This document shows positions 15,089 through 24,680 of a stretch of DNA of 38,875 nt, one piece after another; the stretch's first letter is position 1; the number at the start of each line of letters is the position of its first letter. The DNA lies in contig FCOD02000045.1 of assembly GCA_001544655.2 (NCBI GenBank), positions 1 to 38,875 of the forward strand. The letters run 5' to 3'. A program made the position numbers and the translations under genes. The notes under the pieces are model-generated. The model was not told where the DNA came from, made no database searches, and saw only the letters and a list, made by a program, of their open reading frames with translations. This DNA comes from Caballeronia turbans. Lineage in GTDB: Bacteria; Pseudomonadota; Gammaproteobacteria; Burkholderiales; Burkholderiaceae.

Positions 15089-16660
15089 ATGTCGTTGAAT
15101 ATTGCCGACACGTCCGCCCGATCCGCCGCGTCGATGTCGGCTCGTGTCATACGGCTCAATCCTGCCGACGATGTCGTTATCGCACTCGAACAGCTTGTGT
15201 CCGGTACGGTGATTGACAAGGAAGCGGTGACAGTCTCAGGACTGATCCCGCCCGGGCACAAAGTGGCGACACGGGACATCGGGCAGGGTGAGGCGGTGCA
15301 CCGCTATGGCCAGGTAATCGGCTTTGCCAGTCAGCCGATTCGCGCGGGGCAGCATGTACACACCCACAACCTCGCTATGGGCGACTTTGCGCGGGACTAC
15401 GCGTTCGGTCAGGCCGCGCGTCAGACTGTACGCTCGAACGAGCCCGCAACATTTCAAGGCATTGTGCGCGCAGACGGCCGAGTTGCCACACGCAACTACA
15501 TCGGGATCCTTACCTCGGTAAATTGCTCGGCCACGGTTGCGCGAGCCATTGCTGATCATTTTCGCCGCGACATTCATCCAGAGGAACTAGCCGCGTTCCC
15601 GAATGTTGATGGCGTCGTGGCGCTCACACACGGTTCCGGTTGCGCAATCGATTCGGAGGGCGACGGTCTTGCGATTTTGCAGCGCACGCTCGGCGGCTAT
15701 GCATGCCATCCGAACTTCGCAAGCGTGCTGGTCGTGGGTCTCGGTTGTGAAACGAATCAAATCCCGCGACTTCTGGAGACGCAGGGACTCCGAGAACACG
15801 ACCGCTTGCGAACGTTCACGATTCAAGACAGCGGTGGGACCACCTTGACGATCGCGAAGGGAATAGAACTGGTTCGGCGCATGTTGCCAGAAGCAAACAA
15901 CGTAAGGCGAGAGTCGGTCAGTGCAAGTCATCTCACAGTCGGTCTCCAATGCGGAGGGTCCGACGGGTATTCGGGCATTACCGCCAATCCGGTGCTCGGC
16001 GCTGCCGTCGATCTGCTGGTGCAACACGGCGGCACCGCGATTCTCTCGGAGACGCCCGAAATCTATGGCGCGGAGCACTTACTGACGCGCCGCGCCGAAA
16101 CGCCCGAGGTGGGCCGGAAGCTGATTGATCGCATCAAGTGGTGGGAAGCCTATGCGCATCGGCAAGGGGCGCAGATCAACAACAATCCGTCTGCGGGCAA
16201 CAAGGCAGGTGGCTTGACGACCGTTCTTGAAAAATCGCTGGGAGGCATCGCGAAAGCCGGTTCCACCAATTTGACCGAAGTGTACGAGTACGCCCAGCCG
16301 ATCACGGCGCGTGGCCTTGTTTTTATGGACACGCCGGGCTACGACCCAGTGTCGGCAACGGGCCAGGTAGCAGGCGGTGCGAACCTGATCTGCTTCACCA
16401 CGGGGCGTGGTTCAGCTTACGGCTGCGCGCCCACGCCGTCGGTCAAGCTCGCGACCAACACGGCTCTGTGGCAACGACAGTCCGATGATATAGACCTGAA
16501 CTGCGGAGAAGTGTTGGAAGGACGAGCGACGATCGAGCAACTGGGTCGAGTCCTTTTCGAATTGCTGCTAGATGTCGCCTCGGGGACCCGTTCTCGCAGT
16601 GAGCGGCACGGCTATGGACAGAACGAATTCGTACCTTGGCAGATTAGTGCAATCATGTGA
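15089..16660 (+). CDS. UxaA-type (altronate/galactarate) dehydratase
   Basis: 523 residues from ATG 15089, with GTAGGAG ten bases upstream; an in-frame start at 15038 lacks a ribosome site. An N-terminal SAF-like domain (residues about 15-95: VIRLNPADDVVIALEQLVSGTVI, GHKVATRDIGQGEAVHRYGQVIGFA) precedes the UxaA catalytic domain (VRADGRVATRNYIGILTSVNCSATVARAI, LTHGSGCAIDSEGDGLAILQRTLGGYACHPNFASVLVVGLGCETNQI, LQCGGSDGYSGITANPVLGAAVDLLV, ENxxAGGLTT-like NKAGGLTT). The end GQNEFVPWQISAIM is typical of UxaA. The family removes water from D-altronate or galactarate to give 2-keto-3-deoxy acids, using Fe. The substrate here is open, but a sugar acid is likely. Confidence 0.88.
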   Translation: MSLNIADTSARSAASMSARVIRLNPADDVVIALEQLVSGTVIDKEAVTVSGLIPPGHKVATRDIGQGEAVHRYGQVIGFASQPIRAGQHVHTHNLAMGDFARDYAFGQAARQTVRSNEPATFQGIVRADGRVATRNYIGILTSVNCSATVARAIADHFRRDIHPEELAAFPNVDGVVALTHGSGCAIDSEGDGLAILQRTLGGYACHPNFASVLVVGLGCETNQIPRLLETQGLREHDRLRTFTIQDSGGTTLTIAKGIELVRRMLPEANNVRRESVSASHLTVGLQCGGSDGYSGITANPVLGAAVDLLVQHGGTAILSETPEIYGAEHLLTRRAETPEVGRKLIDRIKWWEAYAHRQGAQINNNPSAGNKAGGLTTVLEKSLGGIAKAGSTNLTEVYEYAQPITARGLVFMDTPGYDPVSATGQVAGGANLICFTTGRGSAYGCAPTPSVKLATNTALWQRQSDDIDLNCGEVLEGRATIEQLGRVLFELLLDVASGTRSRSERHGYGQNEFVPWQISAIM

Positions 16661-16891
16661 GCGCGCATCAACATCAATTGACAATCTTGATTCTGCTAAC
16701 CAGGTAGCGGTCTTCGCCGCAGGCCTTTCCTAGGCAGGCGCGTCTATGCGAGGGAGCGCAGTTGGAGGGCGGCTATGCATCGGACATCCGCCGCTCGACA
16801 CTCGCCGGATCGAAGGTCTGCTTGGGGTCGAGGCTGTATAAAAACGCGTTGGTTGCCTATAGTTAGTCAACGGGTCTTTCGACGGTGGCCC
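16661..16891. other. Upstream flank of IS1182-type relic
   Basis: No gene. The sequence from about 16825 (GGCTGTATAAAAACGCG) to the transposase ATG resembles the short leader found before IS1182-type transposases, so the left end of the element probably lies near here. I could not define a terminal repeat. Confidence 0.35.
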
Positions 16892-17456
16892 ATGAAGCGA
16901 TTTATTGAAGGCGCGGCGCGAGATCAAGTTGCACTGCTACCTGAGTGTCCCGACGATTACGTCGATGCCGATAACGCCGTACGGAGCTTGACCTGATAGG
17001 TCTTGGCTTCGAGCGAGCCTCGCCCTCGTTGGTGGGCAGACCGGCATATCATCCGTCGACCTTGCTCAAGCTTTACATCTACGGGTACTTGAATCGAATT
17101 CAATCGAGTCGCCGCCTTGAGCGGGATGCGCGACGGAATCTCGAACTGATCTGGTTGACAGGCCGGCTGGCGCCTGACTTCAAGACCATCGCGGACTTTC
17201 GGAAGGACAACGGCGTTGCGATCTGCAAAGTCTGTCGCGAGTCGTGTTGCTTTGCCGCCGGTTGAAGCTATTCGCAGACGCGACCGTTGCTATCGACGGC
17301 AGCAAATTTAGGGCGGTCAACAACCGTGACAAGAACTTTGCCGGCCGCAAGCTTCCGGCTCGCATGGAGCAACTGGAACAAAGCATTGCCCGCTATAAGG
17401 ATGAGCTGGACCGGGCCGATCGAGAGCCGGCGAGCCTGCCGGTGAACGAATCGTAG
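16892..17456 (+). pseudogene. IS1182-family transposase, frameshifted and truncated
   Basis: Three frames together give a recognisable IS1182-type N-terminal half. From 16892: MKRFIEGAARDQVALLPECPDDYVDADNAVR. From about 16990 in a shifted frame: LIGLGFERASPSLVGRPAYHPSTLLKLYIYGYLNRIQSSRRLERDARRN, then ELIWLTGRLAPDFKTIADFRKDNG. From about 17240 in a third frame: LLCRRLKLFADATVAIDGSKFRAVNNRDKNF. A short internal deletion (the VFVDELDL segment) accompanies the first shift. The frame ends at 17456, where roughly half of a normal protein of about 450 residues is missing, including the end of the DDE domain. It is a dead insertion remnant. Confidence 0.88.
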
Positions 17457-17743
17457 CTCCGGAACTTCGCGCCATCCGCCGTCGATACAGCCGTGTCATT
17501 CTTTGGTATATGACCCCCGCTGATCGATGAGTGGCAACTCGGCGTAGGGCGCGCCAATTTACTAATTGGGGGTTTGCACCGTCGGAGACGCTTGGCAAAC
17601 GCCCTGCCTTATTGATACTAGGTGGCCAATACGCCTCCCGGACAGCCTAAGACGACTGCGAAGTCCAATGAGTGCGCGCTCGAGGTCACGACAGTTCGCG
17701 GCCTTCGTCGGTCTCACGTCGCAAAGCTGTATTTACAACGGTG
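17457..17743. other. Gene-free scar between IS relic and efflux operon
   Basis: No recognisable gene. A perfect 6-bp palindrome with a four-base loop (CCAATT ... AATTGG, 17554-17569) is the only structure seen. The right end of the IS1182 relic is missing, so this is probably a deletion junction. Confidence 0.35.
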
Positions 17744-19204
17744 TTATCGCTTTGCGGTCTCCGGGTCGCGCAGCGCCGTGCGATCCCAGCCGCCTCCTAG
17801 CGCCTTGAGCAGTTGAACGCTAGCATTCAGTCGGCGCGCGTCGATCGTCTCGCCGTTGCGCTGGTTTTCGAGCGCGATGGTCTGCGCGCTGGCGACCTCC
17901 AGATAGTCAACTGCCCCCGCGTGATAGCGGTTCGTCGCGAGCCTCAGTGAGAGCTCGGCGGCGGCCGTCGCTCGCTGCTGGCTCTGCGCCTCCTGCGCCA
18001 GTGTGTTCAGCGTGTTGAGGCTGTCCTCGACTTCCTGAAAGGCCGTGAGTACCGTCTGCCGGTAATCGGCGACGGCTCCTTCGTATTGAGCGTTCGCCTT
18101 GGCGAGCGTGGCCTCGCGGCGGCCGCCGTCGAATAGCGTGCCCGTCAGTTGAGACCCGAGCGACCAGAACAGACTCGATGCTGTGAGCCACGGCGCGAAA
18201 AATGTACTCTCCAGTCCCGCCGATGCCGTAAGCGTGAGATCGGGATAAAAGGCCGCACGTTCAACACCAATCTGCGCATTGGCGGCCGCGACCCGGCGCT
18301 CTGCCGCGGCTATGTCGGGGCGGCGTTCAAGCAGTTCGGATGGCACTCCTGCCGGAATGTCCGGGAGTGTGATCGACCACGTCTTGGACGGAAGAGTGAA
18401 CGAAGACGCCGGCACGCCGCACAGCGTCGCGATGGCGTCCTGCATGTGCGTGCGCCTCACGTCGATGTCGCTGTCCTGCGTGCGGGCGCTTTCGAGTTGA
18501 GTTTGCGCCTGCGCGACGGCGGAGGCATCGACGGCGCCATCGTCAAGCTGCTGCTGGAGGATGCCCAGCGAGGACCCGTAGGCGGTCACAGTGTCGTTGA
18601 GCAACTGCTTCTGACGATCGAGCGAACGTAACTCGAAGTAATCGGCGGCGAGTTCGCTCGTGACCGATAGCCGCACGGCTTCGAGATCAGCCTGGCCTGC
18701 CTGCGAGCTGGCGCTGGCCTGCGCGGTGGCGTCCTTCACCCGGCCGAAGAGATCGGGCTCCCAGCTGGTGACAAGCCCCGCCGAATAGTCGGGAATGGTC
18801 TTTCCCGCGAGAGCCCGATGCTGAAGATTCTGCGACGTGCGAAAGCGCTCCTGTGAAACGCCTGCGCTCACCGTCGGTGCGTAGCCCGCACGCTGATAAG
18901 CTACGATCGCGCGTGCTGCCTCCAATTGCGCGACTGCCTTCTTCACGGTTTCGTTCGAAACATCGACCCGCTCTTCAAGCTGGTCGAGCTCGCGGTCACC
19001 GAATACGGTCCACCAGGGGCCGCGCGGCGTACTATCGCCGGGTGACGCGACCGTCCACCCGGCCGACGGCTGGGCGGCTGAATAGTGCGCGGGAACGTCG
19101 ACAGCAGGCGCACTGTAGCGTGGCAGTGTAGAGCAGGCGCCTAAGGTGCCTGCGAGGCACACGGCAAGCACCGCGCGGAAGGGCGCCGCAGAGAGATCGA
19201 GCAT
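17744..19204 (-). CDS. NodT-family outer-membrane lipoprotein of RND efflux system
   Basis: 486 residues from ATG 19204, 13 bases after the adaptor stop. A lipoprotein signal ends at LGACSTL (C24). Two TolC-type repeats follow: PWWTVFGDRELDQLEERVDVSNETVKKAVAQLEAARAIV and ELLERRPDIAAAERRVAAANAQIGVERAAFYPDLTLTASAG, the latter being the RPDIxxAExxLxAAxAxIGxAxAxxxPxxxL signature, plus coiled-coil helices. It forms the trimeric exit duct across the outer membrane for the permease and adaptor encoded upstream in the same operon. Intact and of usual length. Confidence 0.93.
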   Translation of the reverse strand: MLDLSAAPFRAVLAVCLAGTLGACSTLPRYSAPAVDVPAHYSAAQPSAGWTVASPGDSTPRGPWWTVFGDRELDQLEERVDVSNETVKKAVAQLEAARAIVAYQRAGYAPTVSAGVSQERFRTSQNLQHRALAGKTIPDYSAGLVTSWEPDLFGRVKDATAQASASSQAGQADLEAVRLSVTSELAADYFELRSLDRQKQLLNDTVTAYGSSLGILQQQLDDGAVDASAVAQAQTQLESARTQDSDIDVRRTHMQDAIATLCGVPASSFTLPSKTWSITLPDIPAGVPSELLERRPDIAAAERRVAAANAQIGVERAAFYPDLTLTASAGLESTFFAPWLTASSLFWSLGSQLTGTLFDGGRREATLAKANAQYEGAVADYRQTVLTAFQEVEDSLNTLNTLAQEAQSQQRATAAAELSLRLATNRYHAGAVDYLEVASAQTIALENQRNGETIDARRLNASVQLLKALGGGWDRTALRDPETAKR

Positions 19205-19217
19205 GATGTGTGTCCAC

Positions 19218-20369
19218 TTACGTTTTGCTGTTCGTACGAAGGGCTTCGCCGTCGCGAATCGAATCGCCTGGGTTGTCTATCACGCGATCGGCCGGCTGGA
19301 GTCCCGTCGCGATCTCGACATAGACTCCGAAGTCACGTCCGATGGTGACCTGCTTCAGCTTTGCCTTGCCGTCGCTGCCCAGTACCGCGACGGTCACGCC
19401 AGCGGGCCGGAACAGGAGCGCGCTCGCCGGAAGCTGGAGTCCGGGCGAGGAGTTCGGAAGCGAGAGATGAAGCTCCGCGTAGGCGCCCGGCATCAGCGCA
19501 CCATCCCGGTTGTCGATATCGGCCTCGACGTGCAACGTGCGGCTCACAGGATCGATCGCGCCTGCGCTGCGCGCGATGGTCGCCGTGAAACGGCGCCCCG
19601 GATATTGCTGCGACGTGAGATAGACCGCAGCGCCCGGCTGCACGCTTGCCGCATCGTCCTGAGGCACATCGGCGAAGACGCGCAGGCGGTCCGTCTGCTC
19701 GATATGCATCAACTCTCCGCGCATGCCTGCCAGGCCCGGCGCGCCGCCCGCCGTCACGAGCGAGCCGATGTCAATGTTGCGCACGGTGATCACGCCATCG
19801 AATGGCGCGGTCACTTTCTGGTACGACACCATCTCCTGAAGCTGCGTGACATCCGCCTGCTTCGACTGCAACGCGGCGCGCTTCGCGTCGCTGTCGCTGG
19901 TCTTCGCATCGGCGTCCTGCTGCGAGACGGATTGCGTCTGAAGCATCGTCTGCCAGCGCGAGGCCGTGCTGCTCGCGAAGCGATAGTCGGCTTCTGCCAT
20001 CGCAGCATCGGCGCGGGCTTGCTGAAGATGCGCGTCGAGCTCGGGCGTCTCAATGCTCGCAAGGAGCTGTCCGGCCTTCACGTGCGTGCCGATGTCCGCG
20101 TACCACTGCCGCACATAGCCGCTTGTGCGTGCATAGATCGAAGCATCGGCCCAGGGCATCACGGATGCGGGCAGAAGCAGTTCCTGCGTCGCGGGCGCCT
20201 GCTTCGGCGAGATCGTCGAGACGATCGGCTCGCGCTGCTCGTCAATCTGATGTGTCTGCGCGGCGCGCGCATGCAGCCGGGGCATGATGCCGGCGACGAG
20301 CATGATCGCGACGAGTCCGGCGATCGCGGCAGGGATCGGGCGCAGCCGCGTGGGAGTGGGCGATTCCAT
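19218..20369 (-). CDS. RND efflux periplasmic adaptor (membrane fusion protein)
   Basis: 383 residues from ATG 20369, with GAGGACC upstream and nine bases after the permease stop. An N-terminal membrane anchor (IPAAIAGLVAIMLVAGIM) is followed by a lipoyl half (ARTSGYVRQWYADIGTHVKAGQLLASIETPELDAHLQQARADAAMAEADY), an alpha-helical hairpin (about 110-180) and the second lipoyl half (VTAPFDGVITVRNIDIGSLVTAGG). The beta-barrel region includes LRVFADVPQDDAASVQPGAAVYLT. It bridges the inner-membrane pump and the outer-membrane duct. Substrate specificity cannot be read from it. Confidence 0.93.
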   Translation of the reverse strand: MESPTPTRLRPIPAAIAGLVAIMLVAGIMPRLHARAAQTHQIDEQREPIVSTISPKQAPATQELLLPASVMPWADASIYARTSGYVRQWYADIGTHVKAGQLLASIETPELDAHLQQARADAAMAEADYRFASSTASRWQTMLQTQSVSQQDADAKTSDSDAKRAALQSKQADVTQLQEMVSYQKVTAPFDGVITVRNIDIGSLVTAGGAPGLAGMRGELMHIEQTDRLRVFADVPQDDAASVQPGAAVYLTSQQYPGRRFTATIARSAGAIDPVSRTLHVEADIDNRDGALMPGAYAELHLSLPNSSPGLQLPASALLFRPAGVTVAVLGSDGKAKLKQVTIGRDFGVYVEIATGLQPADRVIDNPGDSIRDGEALRTNSKT

Positions 20370-20378
20370 TCGAGGTCC

Positions 20379-23300
20379 TCATTCGATGCTTGGGGGGAGT
20401 TCGGCAGATCCGGGCCGGTTCGTGCGACGCTTCGCCAGCCAGCCGTGCACCATGCCGAACACCACCGGCACGAATATGAGCGTGGACAGGGTGCCGATGG
20501 CGAGGCCGCCAATCACTGCGCGGCCGAGCGGCGCGTTCTGTTCGCCGCCGTCGCCGAGGCCGAGTGCCATCGGCATCATGCCGATCAACATGGCGAGCGC
20601 GGTCATCAGCACGGGGCGGAATCGGTTGAAGCCGGCATCGAGCGCGGCGGCGAGCGGTGGCGCGCCGCCGAGCAGTGCGTCGCGCGCGGTATTGATGACG
20701 AGAATGCTGTTTGCCGTCGCAATGCCGATGCACAGGATTGCGCCGGTAAGCGCGGGCACGGAGAGCGTCGTCTGCGTGACGAAGAGCATCCAGGCGATGC
20801 CCGCCATCGAACCCGGCAGGCCGCTGATGATAATGAGCGGATCGATCCACGACTGAAAATTCACGACCATCAGCAGATAGACGAGGGCAATGGCAAATAC
20901 GAGCCCGAGGCCCAGGCCACTGAACGATTCGCTCATCGACTGCACCTGACCGCGAATCACGATAGACGAGCCGGGCGGCAGGTGCGCGCGCTCGGCGTCG
21001 ACGAGCTTGGTCACGTCCGCGGCGACGCCGCCGAGATCGCGATACTGCGTCGACGCGAAGATATCCAGCACGGGCTGCACGTTGTAGTGTGAGACTACGG
21101 CCTCCTGCTCGCTGCGCGAGGTGGTGCCGAGCGTGCCGAGTTGATTCTGCGGATTGAGCGACACGTTCTTGGTCGTAACCGGGATGTTCGCGAGCGATTG
21201 CAAGGAATGAATGTCCCATTGCGGCACTTCCGCCATCAGCGGATAACTCACGCCGTTCTTCGGATCAAGCCAAAAGTTTGGCGTCGTCTGCGAGCTGCCG
21301 CTTAACGCGATCAGCAGGTTCTGTGCGACGTCGCGCTGTGTGAGCCCCGCCTGCATGGCCTTCGTTCGATCGACGTTCACGTTGATGGTCGGTTCGTCGC
21401 CAGGTTGCTGAATGCGCGCATCGACGAGACCCCGCACGCCGCGCATTTCATCGAGCAGACGATTCGCGACCGCGCGGTTCTCATCGAGCCTGTTGCCGAC
21501 GATCTGCACGTCGATCGGCGCGGGCAGGCCGAAATTGAGAATCTGGCTGACGATATCCGCGGGCAGGAAAGCGAAGCTCACACCGGGAAACGAAGCATTC
21601 AGCACATTTCGCAGCTTCGAGACGTACAGCTCGGTCGGCTGGTGTTTCGGCGCGAGCGTGATAAGGATGTCAGCGTCTTCGGGGCCGATCGGGTCCGACG
21701 AATCGTATGTCAGGTTGATGCCGCTCACCGGCACGCCGATGTTGTCGAGCACTGCGGCCTGTTCGTTCGCGGGAATTAAGCTGCGGATTTTCGCTTCTAC
21801 CTCATCGGTGATGCGCGCTGTCTCTTCGATGCGCGTTCCGGTTGGCGCGCGCAGATGCAGGCGAATCTCGCCGGTATCGACGGACGGGAAGAAGTCGCGT
21901 CCTTCGAATGGCACCAGCACGAGAGATGCGAGGCACAGCGCGATCCAGAGCGGCACGAAGCGGCGTCGGTTGTCGATGGCCCGTTGCAGCACGTCTCGAT
22001 AGCGTGCGCGTAAAGCTTCAAAGCGATTTTCGAACGCCGACTGGAAGCGCGTCAGTGCACCGCCGATGCCACGCACCGCCTTGCTCGTTTTCGATGGCGC
22101 GCGCATCAGATACATCGCCAGCGTCGGAATGAGCGTGCGCGAAAAGAAGTACGACGCGCACATCGCGAAGATCACGGCTTCGGCGAGCGGCACGAAGAGA
22201 TAGCGCGCGACGCCCGAAAGCAGGAACATCGGCACGAAGACGATGCAGATTGAAAGCGTCGAGACGAAGGTCGGCACTGCGATCTCGCCGGACCCATTAA
22301 GGATCGCGCCGTGCAGCGGCTCACCGTTCTCAAGATGATGCGTGATGTTCTCGATTGCCACGGTCGCATCGTCGACGAGAATGCCGACCGCGAGCGCAAG
22401 CCCGCCGAGCGTCATGATGTTGAGCGTCTGACCGAGCGCACTTAGCGCGATCAGCGATGTAAGCACCGCGAGCGGAATCGACACCGCGATGATGAGCGTC
22501 GCGCGCCAGCTCCCGAGGAACAGCAGGATCATCACGGCGGTGAGGCAGGCCGCGATCAGTGCCTCCCGCACGACTCCCGAGATCGCGGACTTCACGAATA
22601 CGGACTGATCGGAGAGCGGCGTGATCTTGAGCGCCTTGGGGAGGCCGGCTGCGATTTTGGGAAGCATGGCCTTGACCTGACCGATGATCGTCAGCGTCGA
22701 TGCGCTGCCGGTCTTCTCGACCTGAAGCAGCGCCGCGCGCTTGCCGTCGGACCGCACGATGTTGGTCTGAGGTGCGAAGCCGTCTATCACATGCGCGACG
22801 TCGCGCACATAGATGACGTCGCCCTTCGCGGTCTTGATCGGCAGGTCGTTCAATGCCGCGACGGTCTGCGTGCTGCCGTTCATCTCGACGTTGTATTCGC
22901 GCGTGCCGATCTTCGCGGTCCCGCCCGGCAGTATCAGATTCTGCGCGTTGACCGCATTGACCACGTCGACGGGCGCAAGGCCTTTCGCCTGCAGCTTTGC
23001 CGGATCCAGCTCGACCATGATCTGACGGATCTTGCCGCCGTAAGGCAAGGGCACGGCGGCGCCCTGAACCGTTGCGAGTTGAGTGCGGATGAAGCTGTTG
23101 CCGAGATCGTAAAGCGTCTGTTCGGGCAGCGTCTTGCTGGAAAGACCGAGCTGCAGCACCGGAACGGTCGAAGCGTTGTACGTGATGATGTTCGGCGGTA
23201 GCGTGCCCGGCGGCAGCACGCGAAGAATCGATGCCGAATTGGACGCCGCCTGCGCAATGGCGCGATTGATATCCGCGCCCGGATGAAAAAAGATCTTCAC

Positions 23301-23573
23301 GACAGAAACGCCGTTGAGCGCTTGCGATTCGATGTGCTCGATATCGTCCACATCGGTGGTCAGCGCGCGCTCGTAGTTCGATGTGATGCGCTTGGCCATG
23401 TCTTCCGCCGAGAAGCCGTTGTACGACCAGACGATGCTGACGACCGGAATGTCGATGTTCGGAAAGATGTCGGTGGGCGTGCGCAGGATCGCGAGCGGCC
23501 CCAAAATGAAGAGGAGCACCGCGAGAACGATGAACGTATAGGGCCGTCGCAGGGCCAGTTTGACAATCCACAT
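20379..23573 (-). CDS. RND efflux permease (HAE-1/AcrB-type)
   Basis: 1064 residues from ATG 23573 (MWIVKLALRRPYTFIVLAVLL); a 57-codon upstream extension has no membrane-protein character. Two repeats of large periplasmic loops and about 12 helices are visible. The proton-relay pair D401-D402 lies in GILVDDATVAIENI, as in AcrB, followed by ISFVPMFLLSG-like CIVFVPMFLLSGVARYLFVPLAEAV. The C-terminal repeat has LGLVFAIALVYLLMVVNFQSWIDPLIIISGLPGSMAG. It is the first gene of the operon with adaptor and NodT protein, i.e. a full tripartite proton-driven exporter. No regulator is adjacent, so control and substrate (drug, metal or metabolite) are unknown. The DD pair argues for organic compounds rather than the CusA metal class. 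Confidence 0.94.
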   Translation of the reverse strand: MWIVKLALRRPYTFIVLAVLLFILGPLAILRTPTDIFPNIDIPVVSIVWSYNGFSAEDMAKRITSNYERALTTDVDDIEHIESQALNGVSVVKIFFHPGADINRAIAQAASNSASILRVLPPGTLPPNIITYNASTVPVLQLGLSSKTLPEQTLYDLGNSFIRTQLATVQGAAVPLPYGGKIRQIMVELDPAKLQAKGLAPVDVVNAVNAQNLILPGGTAKIGTREYNVEMNGSTQTVAALNDLPIKTAKGDVIYVRDVAHVIDGFAPQTNIVRSDGKRAALLQVEKTGSASTLTIIGQVKAMLPKIAAGLPKALKITPLSDQSVFVKSAISGVVREALIAACLTAVMILLFLGSWRATLIIAVSIPLAVLTSLIALSALGQTLNIMTLGGLALAVGILVDDATVAIENITHHLENGEPLHGAILNGSGEIAVPTFVSTLSICIVFVPMFLLSGVARYLFVPLAEAVIFAMCASYFFSRTLIPTLAMYLMRAPSKTSKAVRGIGGALTRFQSAFENRFEALRARYRDVLQRAIDNRRRFVPLWIALCLASLVLVPFEGRDFFPSVDTGEIRLHLRAPTGTRIEETARITDEVEAKIRSLIPANEQAAVLDNIGVPVSGINLTYDSSDPIGPEDADILITLAPKHQPTELYVSKLRNVLNASFPGVSFAFLPADIVSQILNFGLPAPIDVQIVGNRLDENRAVANRLLDEMRGVRGLVDARIQQPGDEPTINVNVDRTKAMQAGLTQRDVAQNLLIALSGSSQTTPNFWLDPKNGVSYPLMAEVPQWDIHSLQSLANIPVTTKNVSLNPQNQLGTLGTTSRSEQEAVVSHYNVQPVLDIFASTQYRDLGGVAADVTKLVDAERAHLPPGSSIVIRGQVQSMSESFSGLGLGLVFAIALVYLLMVVNFQSWIDPLIIISGLPGSMAGIAWMLFVTQTTLSVPALTGAILCIGIATANSILVINTARDALLGGAPPLAAALDAGFNRFRPVLMTALAMLIGMMPMALGLGDGGEQNAPLGRAVIGGLAIGTLSTLIFVPVVFGMVHGWLAKRRTNRPGSAELPPSIE

Positions 23574-24305
23574 GGTGCTGGTCCGTTTGAAAGGTGGGCG
23601 AGCGGTAGACGCGCGATTGCAGCAAAGTCCAGCGCAGTTTTGCCGTTGGTCCGATGCATCCTTTCCGAATGAAGGCGCCCGGGGAGCGCATCGGGCGACG
23701 CGCGAACTTAGCTCGCATGGCGAGAGGCGGCCCTTTCGGCGCACCTCCTCCGAATGGACTCACGATACGATCTTGGAACGCTCTGCGCCATCAGACTTGC
23801 ATTCGGCGTTCTCATCTCTCCGTATAGGGTCGGAAAGGCAGTACAGGCGCAGATCTGGAGCGTTTGAACCTCCACCTATGCCACGTCCCGCTGCACTGAT
23901 TTGAGTGCTGAGCCAATCTGGGGGATCCCACGCAGACGTTAGCCAGAAATGAATTCCGTCAGCCCATTGCACGTAGTTTCGCCGCGACCAGGGTCTGTAT
24001 TGACCGACTTCTCCCTGACTGGGAAAGGGTAGAGTGAATGCTCACCTCTGCGTAAATGCGTCGACAATCAAGGTCCGACGCGCGAGTTGAGGTTCGTCTC
24101 GACTGTTCGCGACGTTCGTGACTGAAAGTGAGAGCGCCCGACGAGACAGGGAAGCGCTGCGCGCGTAGTTGGTCACGAGCTGGGTCGCTTCAGCGCTATA
24201 CCTTAATATGCTTTCGCGGACGGCTTCGCCCGCGTAAGCTCGTCCTCATCGGAGCGGGACCACTACGAGTGCCGCCAATCACACACACCGTCGAGGAAAA
24301 CGTCC
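23574..24305. other. Interval upstream of efflux operon and receiver gene
   Basis: About 730 bases with no credible gene. It should contain the efflux promoter near 23580-23700 but no clear hexamers were found. It also holds the MerR-type promoter-like sequence listed separately at 24000-24035. Confidence 0.4.
24000..24035 (+). promoter_or_regulatory. Degenerate MerR-type promoter-like sequence
   Basis: TTGACC (24000-24005) and TAGAGT (24030-24035) flank an imperfect dyad, CTCCCTGACTGGGAAAGG (24011-24028). This resembles CueR/CadR-style operators, in which a dyad lies between the hexamers. The spacer is 24 bases, however, against the usual 19-20, and no gene follows closely. It is probably a relic. 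Confidence 0.25.
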
Positions 24306-24680
24306 TTGTTATCGCCATCCAGAGTTTCAGTGATCGATGACGACGAGTCTGTCCGCGTCGCCTCCTCAAGCCTCTTGCGCTCGCTGGGCTGGGAGGTCAG
24401 CCTCTATCCGTCGGCGGAATCGTTTCTCAGCGGTGACTCGCTCGAAGGCCTTGCGTGCATCGTCACCGATCTTCACATGCCCGGCATGTCCGGCCTGCAA
24501 CTTCAACGACGGGTGCGCGAGTTAAAGCCGGGCTTGCCACTGATTTTTATTACAGCATTCGCTTCGGACGACGCCCGGCGTCAGGCGCTCGACGCAGGCG
24601 CCGTGTGTTTTCTCAGTAAGCCTGTCGATGGATACGCGGTCGCCGATTGCCTACAACGCATTGGACGAAACCTTCTGTAA
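24306..24680 (+). CDS. Stand-alone response-regulator receiver domain (FixJ-type)
   Basis: 124 residues; the frame opens at TTG 24306 and no better start is visible. It is a complete receiver: acidic pocket D11-D13 (VIDDDESVR), phospho-acceptor D55 (IVTDLHMPGMSG), T83 (IFITAF) and K105 (FLSKPV). The C-terminal GRNLL ends right after helix 5, so there is no output domain. It resembles the N-terminal half of FixJ/TodT-type regulators. It may be a single-domain regulator or the surviving half of a LuxR-type one whose DNA-binding part was lost. No histidine kinase lies nearby. Confidence 0.8.
   Translation: MLSPSRVSVIDDDESVRVASSSLLRSLGWEVSLYPSAESFLSGDSLEGLACIVTDLHMPGMSGLQLQRRVRELKPGLPLIFITAFASDDARRQALDAGAVCFLSKPVDGYAVADCLQRIGRNLL

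Noticed and set aside
19146-21092. 648-codon open frame antisense to adaptor and permease genes
   Set aside because: Arg/His-rich, no family resemblance, and it crosses the junction of two well-supported genes.
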